From Rhizobium brockwellii (GTDB lineage Bacteria; Pseudomonadota; Alphaproteobacteria; Rhizobiales; Rhizobiaceae): a stretch of DNA of 64,000 nt. This document shows positions 8,730 through 16,523 of this stretch, piece by piece. A model generated the notes under the pieces. That model did not search any database. It was not told where the DNA came from and was given only the letters and a program-made list of their open reading frames with translations. Each line of letters opens with the position of its first letter. Positions within the stretch are counted from its first letter, which is position 1. The position numbers were made by a program, and so were the translations under genes. Where the stretch lies: the NCBI RefSeq assembly GCF_000769405.2, contig NZ_CP053439.1, forward strand, positions 744,001-808,000, given 5' to 3'.

Positions 8730-10187
8730 ATGAACATTCGGACATCGTTTGCCGCCAGCTTGTTCGCGGGCAGCATGCTTTTGCCTTTTTCCGCCTTGGC
8801 CGGCCAGGCTCCGGCAGCCGCTTCTGATCCAGATATCCCGATCAGCAGCAAGGACCGCGTCTATGCTGCCGAACAATTCTCCAACACCGTCTCGGTCAGC
8901 GATCCGTCGACCAATAAACTTCTTGGCGTCATCAAGCTGGGTGATCCGCAACCGGGCAACCTAAGCCCGCTCTACAAGGGCCAGGTTCTCGTCCACGGCA
9001 TGGGCTTCTCGCCCGATCACAAGACTTTGGCAGTAGTGTCGATCGGCTCCAACTCAGTGACCTTCATCGACACGGCAACCAACATGGTCAAGCATACGAC
9101 CTATGTCGGTCGTTCGCCCCACGAAGCCTTCTTCACCCCGGACGGCAGGGAAGTGTGGGTCACGGTTCGAGGCGAAGACTACATCTCCGTGATCGATGCC
9201 AGCACGTTTGAGGAGAAGACACAGATAAAGGTTCCGGCGGGACCCGGGATGCAGATCTTTTCGCCTGACGGGAAATACGGCTACATTTGCTCATCCTTCA
9301 ATCCTGAAACTGTCGTCGTCTCGGTCGCCGACCACCAGATTGTCGGCCACGTGAAGCAGGAAAGCCCGTTCTGCCCCAACATCGCCGCTTCTCCTGATGG
9401 CAAGCAGGTCTGGTTTACGCTGAAGGATATCGGCAAGACGCAGGTCTTCAATGCAGAAGCGCCCTTCGACCTGATCAAAACCATCGACACCGGCCCGATC
9501 ACCAACCACGTCAACCTCGTCACCAACAAGAACGGCAGCTTCGCCTACGTGACAGTCGGCGGACTGAACGAGGTCAAAGTGTTCCGCACCGATAATTTTG
9601 AGCAGGTCGCGACGATCCCGGTCGGCAATCTGCCGCATGGCATCTGGCCATCCGGCGACGGCAGCCGTGTCTATGTTGGCCTGGAAAATGCCGATCAGTT
9701 CGCGGTCGTCGACACCGTGACCAACAAGGTCATCGCCAATATCCCGATTGGTCAGGCACCGCAGGCGGTTGCCTATGTGCCGAACGCAGTTCCGGAAGGT
9801 GACGGCCTGCAGAACCTCGTGCCGCTCGGCAAGGCTGGCGAAGCCGCTCACCTTAAGCTCGCTGCGAAGGAGGAGAAGGACAAGACACCGTCTACCGTTT
9901 CGCTGTTCGATCAGGGCCTGACGCAGGTTCTGCAGGCCTCGGTCACCGGACTTGAGCCTAAAAAGGCCTATGTTCTGGCACTCTCTGACAAGCCAGATGG
10001 CAGTGGTCCGCTGGAAGGTCTGTCGAACTTCATGACCAACCCTGCGGGCTCGGCGATCGTCAACGCAGTCGGGCCGATCCGGCAGATCGTGGAGGCCAAG
10101 CATAAGGACGAGCGGCGTTTCCTCGTGGTTGCCTCGGTTGAAGACGGCAAGCCTGGCAAGGTCCTGCAGGTACAAGCTGCGGAATAG
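8730..10187 (+). CDS. YVTN/YncE-type beta-propeller periplasmic protein
   Basis: A 485-residue protein with a Sec signal peptide (MNIRTSFAASLFAGSML..., cleavage near ALAGQA). It has repeated beta-propeller blades with the pattern SPDGK..V.....NSVTFIDTAT...., as in YncE/40-residue YVTN repeats, from about residue 40 to 340. A C-terminal domain of about 120 residues of unknown type (GLTQVLQASVTGLEPKKAYVLAL...) is not part of the usual propeller. Such proteins are scaffolds or metal- or quinone-linked oxidoreductase relatives; no catalytic role can be assigned. It is 16 bases after the DUF305 gene and is followed by a hairpin at 10196-10221. Confidence 0.82.
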   Translation: MNIRTSFAASLFAGSMLLPFSALAGQAPAAASDPDIPISSKDRVYAAEQFSNTVSVSDPSTNKLLGVIKLGDPQPGNLSPLYKGQVLVHGMGFSPDHKTLAVVSIGSNSVTFIDTATNMVKHTTYVGRSPHEAFFTPDGREVWVTVRGEDYISVIDASTFEEKTQIKVPAGPGMQIFSPDGKYGYICSSFNPETVVVSVADHQIVGHVKQESPFCPNIAASPDGKQVWFTLKDIGKTQVFNAEAPFDLIKTIDTGPITNHVNLVTNKNGSFAYVTVGGLNEVKVFRTDNFEQVATIPVGNLPHGIWPSGDGSRVYVGLENADQFAVVDTVTNKVIANIPIGQAPQAVAYVPNAVPEGDGLQNLVPLGKAGEAAHLKLAAKEEKDKTPSTVSLFDQGLTQVLQASVTGLEPKKAYVLALSDKPDGSGPLEGLSNFMTNPAGSAIVNAVGPIRQIVEAKHKDERRFLVVASVEDGKPGKVLQVQAAE

Positions 10188-10195
10188 AGCGAACC

Positions 10196-10221
10196 GACGG
10201 CCCGCGATACAGCGGGCCGTC
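10196..10221 (+). terminator. Hairpin between beta-propeller and sigma genes
   Basis: GACGGCCCGC-GATACA-GCGGGCCGTC has 10 bp perfect arms and a 6-base loop, without a T-run. It may attenuate read-through into the sigma gene or stabilise the upstream message. The sigma ribosome site GGAGG follows within 15 bases. Confidence 0.5.
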
Positions 10222-10238
10222 TCTCCGGAGGTCAGCAT

Positions 10239-10766
10239 ATGGATGACTTGCTTCTACAGGTAGAGCCGATGATCCCGGCCTTGAGGCGTTATGCCAGAGG
10301 TCTTGTGCGGGACATCGAAGCCGCCGATGATATCGTTCAGGACTGCCTGGAGAGGGTGGTTCTCAACTGGAGCCACCGGCGCGACGACAATCCGCGTTCG
10401 TGGGTGTTCGCCATCCTGCACAACCTGGGAGTCAACAGGCTCAGGCAGGATGCCCGGCGTGGCGGCTCCGTGCCAATCGAGGACGTTGCCGAGGCTACGG
10501 GCGCGCGTGCGGCGACGCAGGAGGATACGGTCTATGGCCATGAGGTGATGGCGGCGATCGAACGCCTGCCGCCGGATCAGCGCAGCATTCTGCTCCTGAT
10601 CTCCGTCGAAGATCTTTCTTACGCGGAGGCTGCGAAGGTCTTGGAAATTCCGCTCGGCACCGTGATGTCGAGGTTGTCGCGGGCGCGGGAGCAGTTAAGG
10701 ACGATCCTGGAAACAAAGCCGTCGGGAGCGTCAGCCGGTCGCCCCTATATCCGGAGGGTGAAATGA
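10239..10766 (+). CDS. ECF-type RNA polymerase sigma factor
   Basis: A 175-residue sigma-70 protein of the ECF class. Region 2 is seen in YARGLVRDIEAADDIVQDCLERV and PRSWVFAILHNLGVNRLR. Region 4 is seen in IERLPPDQRSILLLISVEDLSYAEAA and the helix-turn-helix PLGTVMSRLSRAREQL. It lacks the extra domains of large ECFs. GGAGG lies before the ATG. Its stop overlaps the next gene by ATGA, and that gene encodes a membrane protein with anti-sigma features, so the two form a regulator pair. A plausible target is the DUF305/beta-propeller promoter upstream. Confidence 0.9.
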   Translation: MDDLLLQVEPMIPALRRYARGLVRDIEAADDIVQDCLERVVLNWSHRRDDNPRSWVFAILHNLGVNRLRQDARRGGSVPIEDVAEATGARAATQEDTVYGHEVMAAIERLPPDQRSILLLISVEDLSYAEAAKVLEIPLGTVMSRLSRAREQLRTILETKPSGASAGRPYIRRVK

Positions 10767-11530
10767 CCGTGAGACCAATTACCGAAGACGACCTCCAGGC
10801 CTTTGTCGACAATGCGCTCGATGCGGAGCGGCATCGCGACGTGTCCGAATATCTGTTGGCGAACCCCGAGGCTGCCGCACGTGTCTCCTCCTACCGGACT
10901 CAAGCCGCAGCGTTGCGCTCGGCAATGGAACCTGTGGCGCGCGAGCCTGTGCCATCGAGGCTCAACCTCAAGACTATCATGGCAGCGCGCCCCGCTTCCC
11001 AGAGGCCACAATGGTTCCGGCTTGCTGCCGCTGCTGTCCTGATGCTTACCGTCGGCGCAACGGGCGGCTGGATCACCAGAGGCTACACGCTCCCATCGAT
11101 GGAAGGTGTTGCTGCGCTCGCGCAGGAAGCTTCCGCGAGCTACAGCGTCTTCGCCCCCGACAGGCTTCGCCCCGTTGAAGTCAGGTTTGACGGCAGCGAG
11201 AATCTGCAGCAGTTTGCAGCCGCGACGCTCGGGCGCTCTGCCGCTATCCCAGATCTCAGCAAGTCGGGCTATCGCCTCATGGGCGGTCGCGTGATCCCGA
11301 CGGCGCGCGGTCCTGGCTTCATGCTGATGTATGACAACGACAAGGGCAGCCGGATCGTCATGCTCGCGCGCCACATGACGGTGGATCAGGACAAGCCGAT
11401 GGTCAAAAGCGGCAAGGACGACATCCGCGGCTGGAGCTGGGCAAAGAACGGCATGGGCTACAGCCTGGTTGGATCGTTGCCGTCAGAAGAGCTTCACCCG
11501 ATCGCCGACGCAGTACGCTCGCAAGTCTAG
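10763..11530 (+). CDS. Membrane-anchored anti-sigma factor
   Basis: A 255-residue protein with an N-terminal cytoplasmic helical region (ITEDDLQAFVDNALDAERHRDVSEYLLANPEAAARV, residues 6-41). That region resembles the zinc-less anti-sigma domain found in ChrR/RskA-like partners of proteobacterial ECFs. One transmembrane segment follows at about 88-105 (FRLAAAAVLMLTVGATGGW), then an extracytoplasmic domain of about 150 residues. It overlaps the sigma gene by 4 bases. The inferred role is to hold the sigma factor at the membrane until an envelope signal releases it. No HxxxCxxC zinc motif is present. Confidence 0.82.
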   Translation: MTVRPITEDDLQAFVDNALDAERHRDVSEYLLANPEAAARVSSYRTQAAALRSAMEPVAREPVPSRLNLKTIMAARPASQRPQWFRLAAAAVLMLTVGATGGWITRGYTLPSMEGVAALAQEASASYSVFAPDRLRPVEVRFDGSENLQQFAAATLGRSAAIPDLSKSGYRLMGGRVIPTARGPGFMLMYDNDKGSRIVMLARHMTVDQDKPMVKSGKDDIRGWSWAKNGMGYSLVGSLPSEELHPIADAVRSQV

Positions 11531-11722
11531 CGCTTGAAACCCAAGTCAAGGGTGAGATCATGTCCCTCTGCCGCTTCCCTCAGATCGCGGCACGGGAAAT
11601 CACGCTCGTAATATCTCGCCGCAGCTTCCTCGGCGCAGCCGCAGCAACTGCAATGGTCATTGCCGAGGGCGTTCCGGCTTCCGCCGCGGCACTTTCCGGC
11701 AAGCCTATACCAGGAAGGCGAC

Positions 11723-11853
11723 ATGCCGAGGTAAAGCATGTGCATCCAGTCGTCTCCGGTCAGACGAAGGGCAGATGCGTCATGTTCGATGATCCTGGCG
11801 AGCGACGTCTTCCCCGAACCGGGAAGACCGCAAGTGAGGTAGAGCGTCGGCAT
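11723..11853 (-). pseudogene. 5' remnant of the P-loop kinase gene
   Basis: The first ~43 codons match the kinase at 7444-7917 (MPTLYLTCGLPGSGKTS and GDDWMH are kept). After 11723 the frame continues into unrelated sequence and lacks the rest of the enzyme. It lies inside direct-repeat copy B and is best read as a by-product of the duplication. Confidence 0.8.
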
Positions 11854-12028
11854 TGGAAAATCTCTGATTTTGGCTTGGCAAGTGGAAGTGGCCCCGCGGT
11901 GTCGTGCAGGACTGCGCTTCGCTCAAGGCCGCAAGGCGCGGCCAATCAGAGGTGTGTTGCCATGGTCTATCTTGTAGGAGTGCTCTGCTCGGGGGGCAAG
12001 ACTGGGCGCATGGGGGAGCTCACAGGTG
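11723..12028. repeat. 306 bp direct repeat, copy B
   Basis: Second copy of 7787-8092, same orientation, no gaps. The left edge (ATGCCG at 11723) is an abrupt junction with the Tat-signal gene. The right edge ends at CTCACAGGTG. Together the copies suggest that the 3.6 kb between them was added or duplicated by recombination. Confidence 0.9.
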
Positions 12029-12237
12029 AGGTCGTCTAACCCACTGGCTGCTTTGTGGTCCCTCCAACATAAGCCGATTGTCAGCAGGCATCCGACCAAG
12101 GTCCCCATGGCGCCCTATAAGGTCTGAGGGCCGTTCACAGCGCCTGCCGCATGGGCGCATCTTGTCGCTGTGAGATGCCAACGGGCTTTCGCATCACCCT
12201 TCGACACTAGTCGAAACCCAACATGAGGAGCAATACA

Positions 12238-12618
12238 ATGTCGGTAATCCAATACGCCCTGCGCTCGGCGATCGTGCTGACCATGCTGTCCCCCGGTATC
12301 CCGGCCAGCGCTGCCCTGAGCGGCAAGCTCGATAGCGCCGCAGGCACAACCCGCCTCGAGCAGCGCAACGACCTCGTTGCCAAGAAGGGCGCCGATGACA
12401 AGCCGGGCCACACCCGCCGCGGTCGTGGCCGTGACGACGGTCCAAACCATGCATTCCTGCCAAAGCTGGAAAAAACACAAGTCGCGCGCCGCGGCGCGGA
12501 CGACAAGCCGGGGCATGTCCGCCACGGTCGAGGCACCGACGACCAGCCCGGCCACAACCGCCATGATCGCGGATCGGACGACGCAGCCGGCGATGATCAC
12601 GGCGGTCACCGCAGCTGA
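12238..12618 (+). CDS. Secreted low-complexity protein with GADDKPGH-type repeats
   Basis: A 126-residue protein with a Sec signal peptide (MSVIQYALRSAIVLTML..., cleavage near PASA-A). An ALSGKLDSA segment follows, then two long degenerate repeats of the form GADDKPGHxRxGRGxDDxPxH, ending DDAAGDDHGGHRS. The mature part is rich in His, Asp, Arg and Gly and has no predicted folded domain, which would suit metal or polyanion binding in the periplasm; that is inference. GAGGAG is 8 bases before the ATG at 12238, which is preferred over the ATG at 12223. Confidence 0.7.
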   Translation: MSVIQYALRSAIVLTMLSPGIPASAALSGKLDSAAGTTRLEQRNDLVAKKGADDKPGHTRRGRGRDDGPNHAFLPKLEKTQVARRGADDKPGHVRHGRGTDDQPGHNRHDRGSDDAAGDDHGGHRS

Positions 12619-12661
12619 GCCGAATGATCGATGCGGACAAGGACCCGCACCTGGTTTAATC

Positions 12662-12691
12662 CACCGGCGCAGCCCTTACGGGTGCGTCGGT
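12662..12691 (+). terminator. Hairpin after the GADDKPGH-repeat gene
   Basis: CACCGGCGCA pairs with TGCGTCGGTG (one mismatch) around a loop of about 11 bases, 43 bases after the stop codon. There is no T-run, so it is only a candidate terminator. Confidence 0.4.
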
Positions 12692-12732
12692 GATCCGGTT
12701 GAAGCGTCATCCAGTGACACGGAGTAAACACG

Positions 12733-13209
12733 TTGGCGAATGATCTCAGATTTCATGGTGCCGCCTTTCGGGCCGCACTGCTGGCTGCCGGCCTAGCCCT
12801 GCTTCTGGCCGTGCCGCATGGCGCGTGGGCGAAGGACGGCGATTCCGGCGGCTCGGGTTCGGATCACTCGGGCTCCGATCATTCAGGCTCTGATGACTCA
12901 GGCTCCGGCGATTCAGGCTCTGGCGATTCAGGCTCAGGGGGGCATAGCTCAGGTGATGATGGATCCGATAATTCCGGCTCGTCCTCGCACAGCGGCAAGG
13001 GCAGCGGCGGCGACGATGCCAGCGATGACGGCGGCGGAAGCGACGATTCCGGGCGTGGCGGCAAGGGCAAGGACGGACAGGAGCGCCAGCATACTTATGA
13101 CGGCGGCTGGCGTGCGCAGATCCGCAATGGCCGATACCAGGTGTTCGATCCGGCCGGCCGCGTCGTGATCAACCGCAAGGCGAGGGTGTCCGACTACAGG
13201 AAATTCTAG
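12733..13209 (+). CDS. Secreted Ser/Asp/Gly-rich repeat protein
   Basis: A 158-residue protein starting with TTG, with a strong signal peptide (FRAALLAAGLALLLAVPHGAWA). The mature N-terminus is a long acidic run of (G/S)SD(H/D)SGS(D/G) repeats between about residues 36 and 105. A small ordered tail follows (GGWRAQIRNGRYQVFDPAGRVVINR) that resembles a conserved beta-hairpin seen in rhizobial secreted proteins. The acidic run could bind cations such as calcium. It is convergent with the response-regulator gene and separated from it by the hairpin at 13209-13232. The start is the least certain point because the only usable codon is TTG. Confidence 0.65.
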   Translation: MANDLRFHGAAFRAALLAAGLALLLAVPHGAWAKDGDSGGSGSDHSGSDHSGSDDSGSGDSGSGDSGSGGHSSGDDGSDNSGSSSHSGKGSGGDDASDDGGGSDDSGRGGKGKDGQERQHTYDGGWRAQIRNGRYQVFDPAGRVVINRKARVSDYRKF

Positions 13210-13232
13210 ACCGCTTATGCCAAAGAGCGGTC
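13209..13232. terminator. Bidirectional hairpin between convergent genes
   Basis: GACCGCT-N10-AGCGGTC spans the gap between the stop of the Ser/Asp/Gly-rich gene and the stop of the response-regulator gene. It probably serves both strands. Confidence 0.5.
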
Positions 13233-13905
13233 ACTCGCGGTGGCTGGCGTCCCGAAGCAGCATGGCGGCCTCCGTCCGGTTGCGGACGTTGAGCTTCTGC
13301 AGGATCCGGGTCATGTGGTGCTTGATCGTCTTTTCCTGCAGGTCGAGCCGCCGGGCAACTTCCTTGTTGCTGTTGCCGGCCGCGACCAGCTTGAGGATTT
13401 CCTCCTCGCGGCGCGTCAGGCTCGCCAGCATGTCCTGCGAGCTTTCGCCTTTCTCAATACCGTGAGCCACCGGCGCCACCGTGCGCAGTTCCGCCAGGAT
13501 CCGTGCCGCGAGCGCCGGCGAAACATAGCTTTCCCCCGCGATCACGCCGCGGACCACCTCGATCAGCGTCGTGGCGGGAACCCCTTTCAGCACATAGCCG
13601 CGCGCCCCGGACCTGAGCGCCATCAGCACGTCCTCGTCGGCCTCGGAGGCCGTTAGCACCACGACCCTTGCGTCAGGTGACTGTTCGAGGATGAGGCGCA
13701 GGGCATGCAGTCCGCCGCCAGGCATCGAAAGATCAAGCAGGATGATGTCGGGGCTCAGCTCCCGGTCAAGCCGGATCGCCTCGTCGGCGGACGCGCCCTC
13801 GCCGCAGACCTCGAGATCCGATTGTTCCGAAAGGCTTATCGACACCCCTTCCCGGAACATCGGATGATCGTCGACGATGAGGATGCGGATGGCGTTTTCG
13901 GTCAT
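13231..13905 (-). CDS. NarL/FixJ-type response regulator
   Basis: A 224-residue regulator with a receiver domain (phospho-acceptor Asp in DIILLDLSMPGGG near residue 57; conserved Lys in GYVLKG) and a LuxR-type helix-turn-helix (LTRREEEILKLVAAGNSNKEVARRL..QEKTIKHHMTRIL) at the C-terminus. Its ATG overlaps the stop of the sensor kinase gene by ATGA, so the pair is translationally coupled. The targets are unknown. The closest candidates are the secreted-protein genes immediately downstream, but no binding site could be recognised. Confidence 0.92.
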   Translation of the reverse strand: MTENAIRILIVDDHPMFREGVSISLSEQSDLEVCGEGASADEAIRLDRELSPDIILLDLSMPGGGLHALRLILEQSPDARVVVLTASEADEDVLMALRSGARGYVLKGVPATTLIEVVRGVIAGESYVSPALAARILAELRTVAPVAHGIEKGESSQDMLASLTRREEEILKLVAAGNSNKEVARRLDLQEKTIKHHMTRILQKLNVRNRTEAAMLLRDASHRE

Positions 13906-15284
13906 TGTATTGTGTTCCCCGGCAGGCGCATCGTCAGGCGCGTGCCGTTTTGCGAGTTGAGGTCGAGCGTTCCGCCGAGACCGGCAATCCGTTCTTCAAG
14001 ACCCAGAAGTCCCAGACCTTCACCGGCTGTGCGGCGGTCAAAACCCGGCCCCTTGTCGCTGACGGTGATCTCGATGCCGCTGCCCGCCGCCGAGGCCGTG
14101 ACCTCCTGGCCGATGCCGGCGGCATGGCGGGCGGCATTGTTGAGGGTTTCCTGGACAAAACGGTAGGCGCAGATTTTTTCGGCTTTCGACAGGTCCGGCA
14201 GCACCGGATCGCAGGCGAAGGCGACCCGCGTTCCGGTTCGGCTTTCGTGGGCAGCGACGACGCGCTTAAGGACATCATCGACGCCGAGCCCATCCAGTTC
14301 CGGCAATGTCAGGCCGCGGCAGATATTGCGGATGTCGCGCATCGCATCGTCGAGCGCCCTCTTGACCCGTTCGCTGTCCTGATCGGACGATCCGGCGGGA
14401 AGGATCGATCGGAGCCGCAGTGACGCGAAAGCCAGCGATTGCGCCGGGCCGTCGTGAAGCTCCGCCGAGATGCGCCGCAGGTAGCGCTCGTTGAGGTCGG
14501 CGGTGCGATGGGTCGCCTGGTCGGCGCGGCGCCGCAGCGCCTGGTTCTGCGACAGCAGCGTCGACAGCGTCTCCACCTTCTCGTCGAGAGCCGCGCGCTG
14601 GCGGGTGATGAGACGGCTGCCGCGGGCGACGATGCCGAACAGCAGAGCGAGCATCGCCAGCGTCACCACGCCGACGACCAGCCAGCTCTGCAGCCGCGCA
14701 CGGGTCAGTTCCGAGCGGAGGTCGACGCCGTTCTCGTAGAATTCGGCGATGCCGATGATGTCGCCGGACCAGGGCTCGCGGATCGGGCTATAGATTTCCA
14801 GCAGCGGGATGCCGCTCTGCCGTTCGACCTCATTCTCAGGACCTTCGAGCTCGTCGAATTCGGCATGGATTTGTCCGGCCTTCGCCGCCATCAGCCCGTC
14901 GGTCATCTCGAAACGCTTTCCGATCGCGCCGTCCTCATTGCTGAAGACAATCGTGCCATCGGGCTTCCAGATCTTGAAGGCAAACAGTTTTTCGCTGAGA
15001 ACACCCTGGGACAGCGTCTCAGTGAGGGCGAGACGCGCGCCCTCGCCAAGCGTGTTGGATTTTGCCAGCTCCTGCGTCAGCGGCGCAATGATGCTGTCCA
15101 CATAAAGCGCCGTTGCTGCTGCCGCATTGTGGATCAGGGATTCCTCGATGCGCCCACTGACCCAGAAGCCGATCGCCGACATCCCGAACAGAAGGACACC
15201 CGCCGCCGCCAGCACGAACTGGCGGGCAAGACTTATGCTTCCGGCCGGTGCCCGCACGTCCGCCGTGTCCACTTTGCTGTCCAT
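13902..15284 (-). CDS. NarL-type sensor histidine kinase (HisKA_3)
   Basis: A 460-residue membrane kinase. Transmembrane helices lie at about 21-43 and 190-213, enclosing a periplasmic sensor region of about 145 residues. A coiled linker leads to the HisKA_3 box (RRISAELHDGPAQSLAFASLRL, phospho-His in ELHDG) and a HATPase_c domain (NNAARHA, GLGLLGLEERIAGLGG). It signals to the co-transcribed regulator. The sensor region has no family that I recognise. The cupredoxin, DUF305 and ECF genes nearby make envelope or metal stress a reasonable guess. Confidence 0.92.
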   Translation of the reverse strand: MDSKVDTADVRAPAGSISLARQFVLAAAGVLLFGMSAIGFWVSGRIEESLIHNAAAATALYVDSIIAPLTQELAKSNTLGEGARLALTETLSQGVLSEKLFAFKIWKPDGTIVFSNEDGAIGKRFEMTDGLMAAKAGQIHAEFDELEGPENEVERQSGIPLLEIYSPIREPWSGDIIGIAEFYENGVDLRSELTRARLQSWLVVGVVTLAMLALLFGIVARGSRLITRQRAALDEKVETLSTLLSQNQALRRRADQATHRTADLNERYLRRISAELHDGPAQSLAFASLRLRSILPAGSSDQDSERVKRALDDAMRDIRNICRGLTLPELDGLGVDDVLKRVVAAHESRTGTRVAFACDPVLPDLSKAEKICAYRFVQETLNNAARHAAGIGQEVTASAAGSGIEITVSDKGPGFDRRTAGEGLGLLGLEERIAGLGGTLDLNSQNGTRLTMRLPGNTIQ

Positions 15285-15393
15285 GCCCGTTCATAGCGCG
15301 TTTTACCGGCCCAAAGAAGGCGGACCCTTGGCAGCCGGATAGGGACCAAAGTCCGATCAACCCTCCGACCGCCAGCCCGTGCGCTTCGCACTT

Positions 15394-15741
15394 TCAGTCT
15401 ATCCAAACGGTTGAGCCCTGGACAATTTCGCTAACGACCTCACTAAACGTTGCCTCAAAGGAAACTTTTGTCTGTACGTTATGTTCGTCCGCTCTAAGCT
15501 TGCGCCAATCATCTGCACAAAACTCACCGTGCTGCAAAATTCCGCGACTTCCTTGTGAGATTTTGTGCCTCCCAAAATCAGTGCGAGCCCGCTTAGGGGT
15601 CGACAACGGCCTGTGCATATCGTCGAGCCCGACAACGCGTAGAACAGGCGGCGCAAAGCGGCCTTTTCTACGGTGTTCTGTCTCGCCGGCGAGATCCGCT
15701 CGCCGCCGAGTGGGCAAGCAGGTCCAGCAAGGGTGCTGCAA
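15394..15741 (-). CDS. Doubtful open frame, 115 aa
   Basis: No family recognised. The C-terminal half (CADDWRKLRADEHNVQTKV..., ending GSTVWID) is protein-like, while the N-terminal half is rich in Arg, Pro and Cys and looks unselected. The DNA at 15400-15560 is less G+C-rich than its surroundings. It could be a fragment of a foreign gene. No ribosome site was found. The 15285-15757 gap otherwise contains nothing identifiable. Confidence 0.2.
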   Translation of the reverse strand: MQHPCWTCLPTRRRADLAGETEHRRKGRFAPPVLRVVGLDDMHRPLSTPKRARTDFGRHKISQGSRGILQHGEFCADDWRKLRADEHNVQTKVSFEATFSEVVSEIVQGSTVWID

Positions 15742-15757
15742 AAGGCAGTCGCCCGCC

Positions 15758-16195
15758 CTACGGCGTCACCGTCAGCCTGGCTTCCATCCCGGCTTCGTAG
15801 TGGCCCTTCATGTTGCAGAAGAGCAGATAGGTGCCCGGCGCCAGCCTGGTATTCAGCTTGCCGCTGGCGCCTGGCTTCAGATCGGAAACCTCGCCCAGGC
15901 TTTTCAGCTTCGATTCATCGACGCGGTTCTTGGCAGCGTTGAGCGGAATGGGCAGGTCCGGAGATTTCAGGCGAACGACGACCATTTCATGCTGCTCCGT
16001 CATTGCATCATTATGGACTGCGAAGGTCGCGGGGCCGGCTTTGACCGTTGGCGGGTCGAGCTTCAGCGACATCGCCCCGCCGCCTTCTCCATCTTCCGTG
16101 ACATTGATCACGGTGGTGGCGGCAAAGCTTGCTCCAGCCGAGCAGGCGATGGCGGCTCCGGTAAAGAGGGGCAGCAGTCTGGCACGTGATTTCAT
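15758..16195 (-). CDS. Cupredoxin-like exported copper protein
   Basis: A 145-residue protein with a Sec signal peptide (MKSRARLLPLFTGAAIACSAGASFA). A cupredoxin fold carries an upstream histidine (EQHEMVVV) and the C-terminal ligand loop FCNMKGHYEAGM, giving the Cys-His-Met set of a type 1 copper site. Such proteins carry electrons or bind copper in the periplasm. GGAGA precedes the ATG. The gene is divergent from a GT25 gene. The intergenic region holds a 14-mer also found before the OmpR-type regulator gene (19607-19620). Confidence 0.85.
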   Translation of the reverse strand: MKSRARLLPLFTGAAIACSAGASFAATTVINVTEDGEGGGAMSLKLDPPTVKAGPATFAVHNDAMTEQHEMVVVRLKSPDLPIPLNAAKNRVDESKLKSLGEVSDLKPGASGKLNTRLAPGTYLLFCNMKGHYEAGMEARLTVTP

Positions 16196-16361
16196 CGTTG
16201 GTCTCCGTCGGGTTTGAGAGTGGGCGCTGGGCGGTTGCTCAAGCCAAGGGTCATCCGGCGCGGCACGCAGTGGTCGCTGTCGTCATCGAAGGCGCCGGGT
16301 TGTCGTTTCGATCGCGGGAAGGGAGGCGTCCACTGCGTGCCGCAAGAGAGCTGGTAGCGCG

Positions 16362-16409
16362 GCATTCTTACGCGCCCTTTGCCGGGACTATACCAATCCG
16401 TAAGAATGC
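16362..16409. promoter_or_regulatory. Inverted repeat containing the 14-mer TACCAATCCGTAAG
   Basis: GCATTCTTACG (16362-16372) is the exact reverse complement of CGTAAGAATGC (16399-16409). The right arm overlaps TACCAATCCGTAAG (16391-16404), which recurs on the opposite strand at 19607-19620 before the OmpR-type regulator gene. It lies in the 328-base gap between divergent cupredoxin and GT25 genes, which holds no other feature. It is probably a regulator-binding region. Confidence 0.55.
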
Positions 16410-16523
16410 TGCCCCGGCCGTTCGACCGCCGCACTTTACCAAAATGTATAGTTCCAGCGAGGTCCCGGTGAGGTTTGGAGCGCAGCTTGGCGCCATCATT
16501 GCCAAGTCGAGGTCAGCTCTCTC

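Larger units (their letters stand above)
11560..12039 (+). pseudogene. Truncated Tat-signal gene fused to repeat DNA
   Basis: An AAGGGTGAG ribosome site and ATG at 11560 open a frame whose first ~55 codons encode a Tat-type signal (SRRSFLGAAAATAMVIAEG... ASAAALSGK). At 11723 the frame enters the 306 bp repeat, running antisense through the kinase remnant, and ends at 12039. The true mature protein has evidently been lost. It starts 30 bases after the anti-sigma gene, so an exported protein probably once closed that operon. The ALSGK after the cleavage site recalls the protein encoded at 12238. Expression of a 159-residue chimera is possible but unlikely to be functional. Confidence 0.5.

Noticed and set aside
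12840..13000. Short tandem repeats that could suggest a CRISPR array
   Set aside because: Unit length is about 12-15 bases, in frame, encoding Ser/Asp/Gly repeats; there are no unique spacers.
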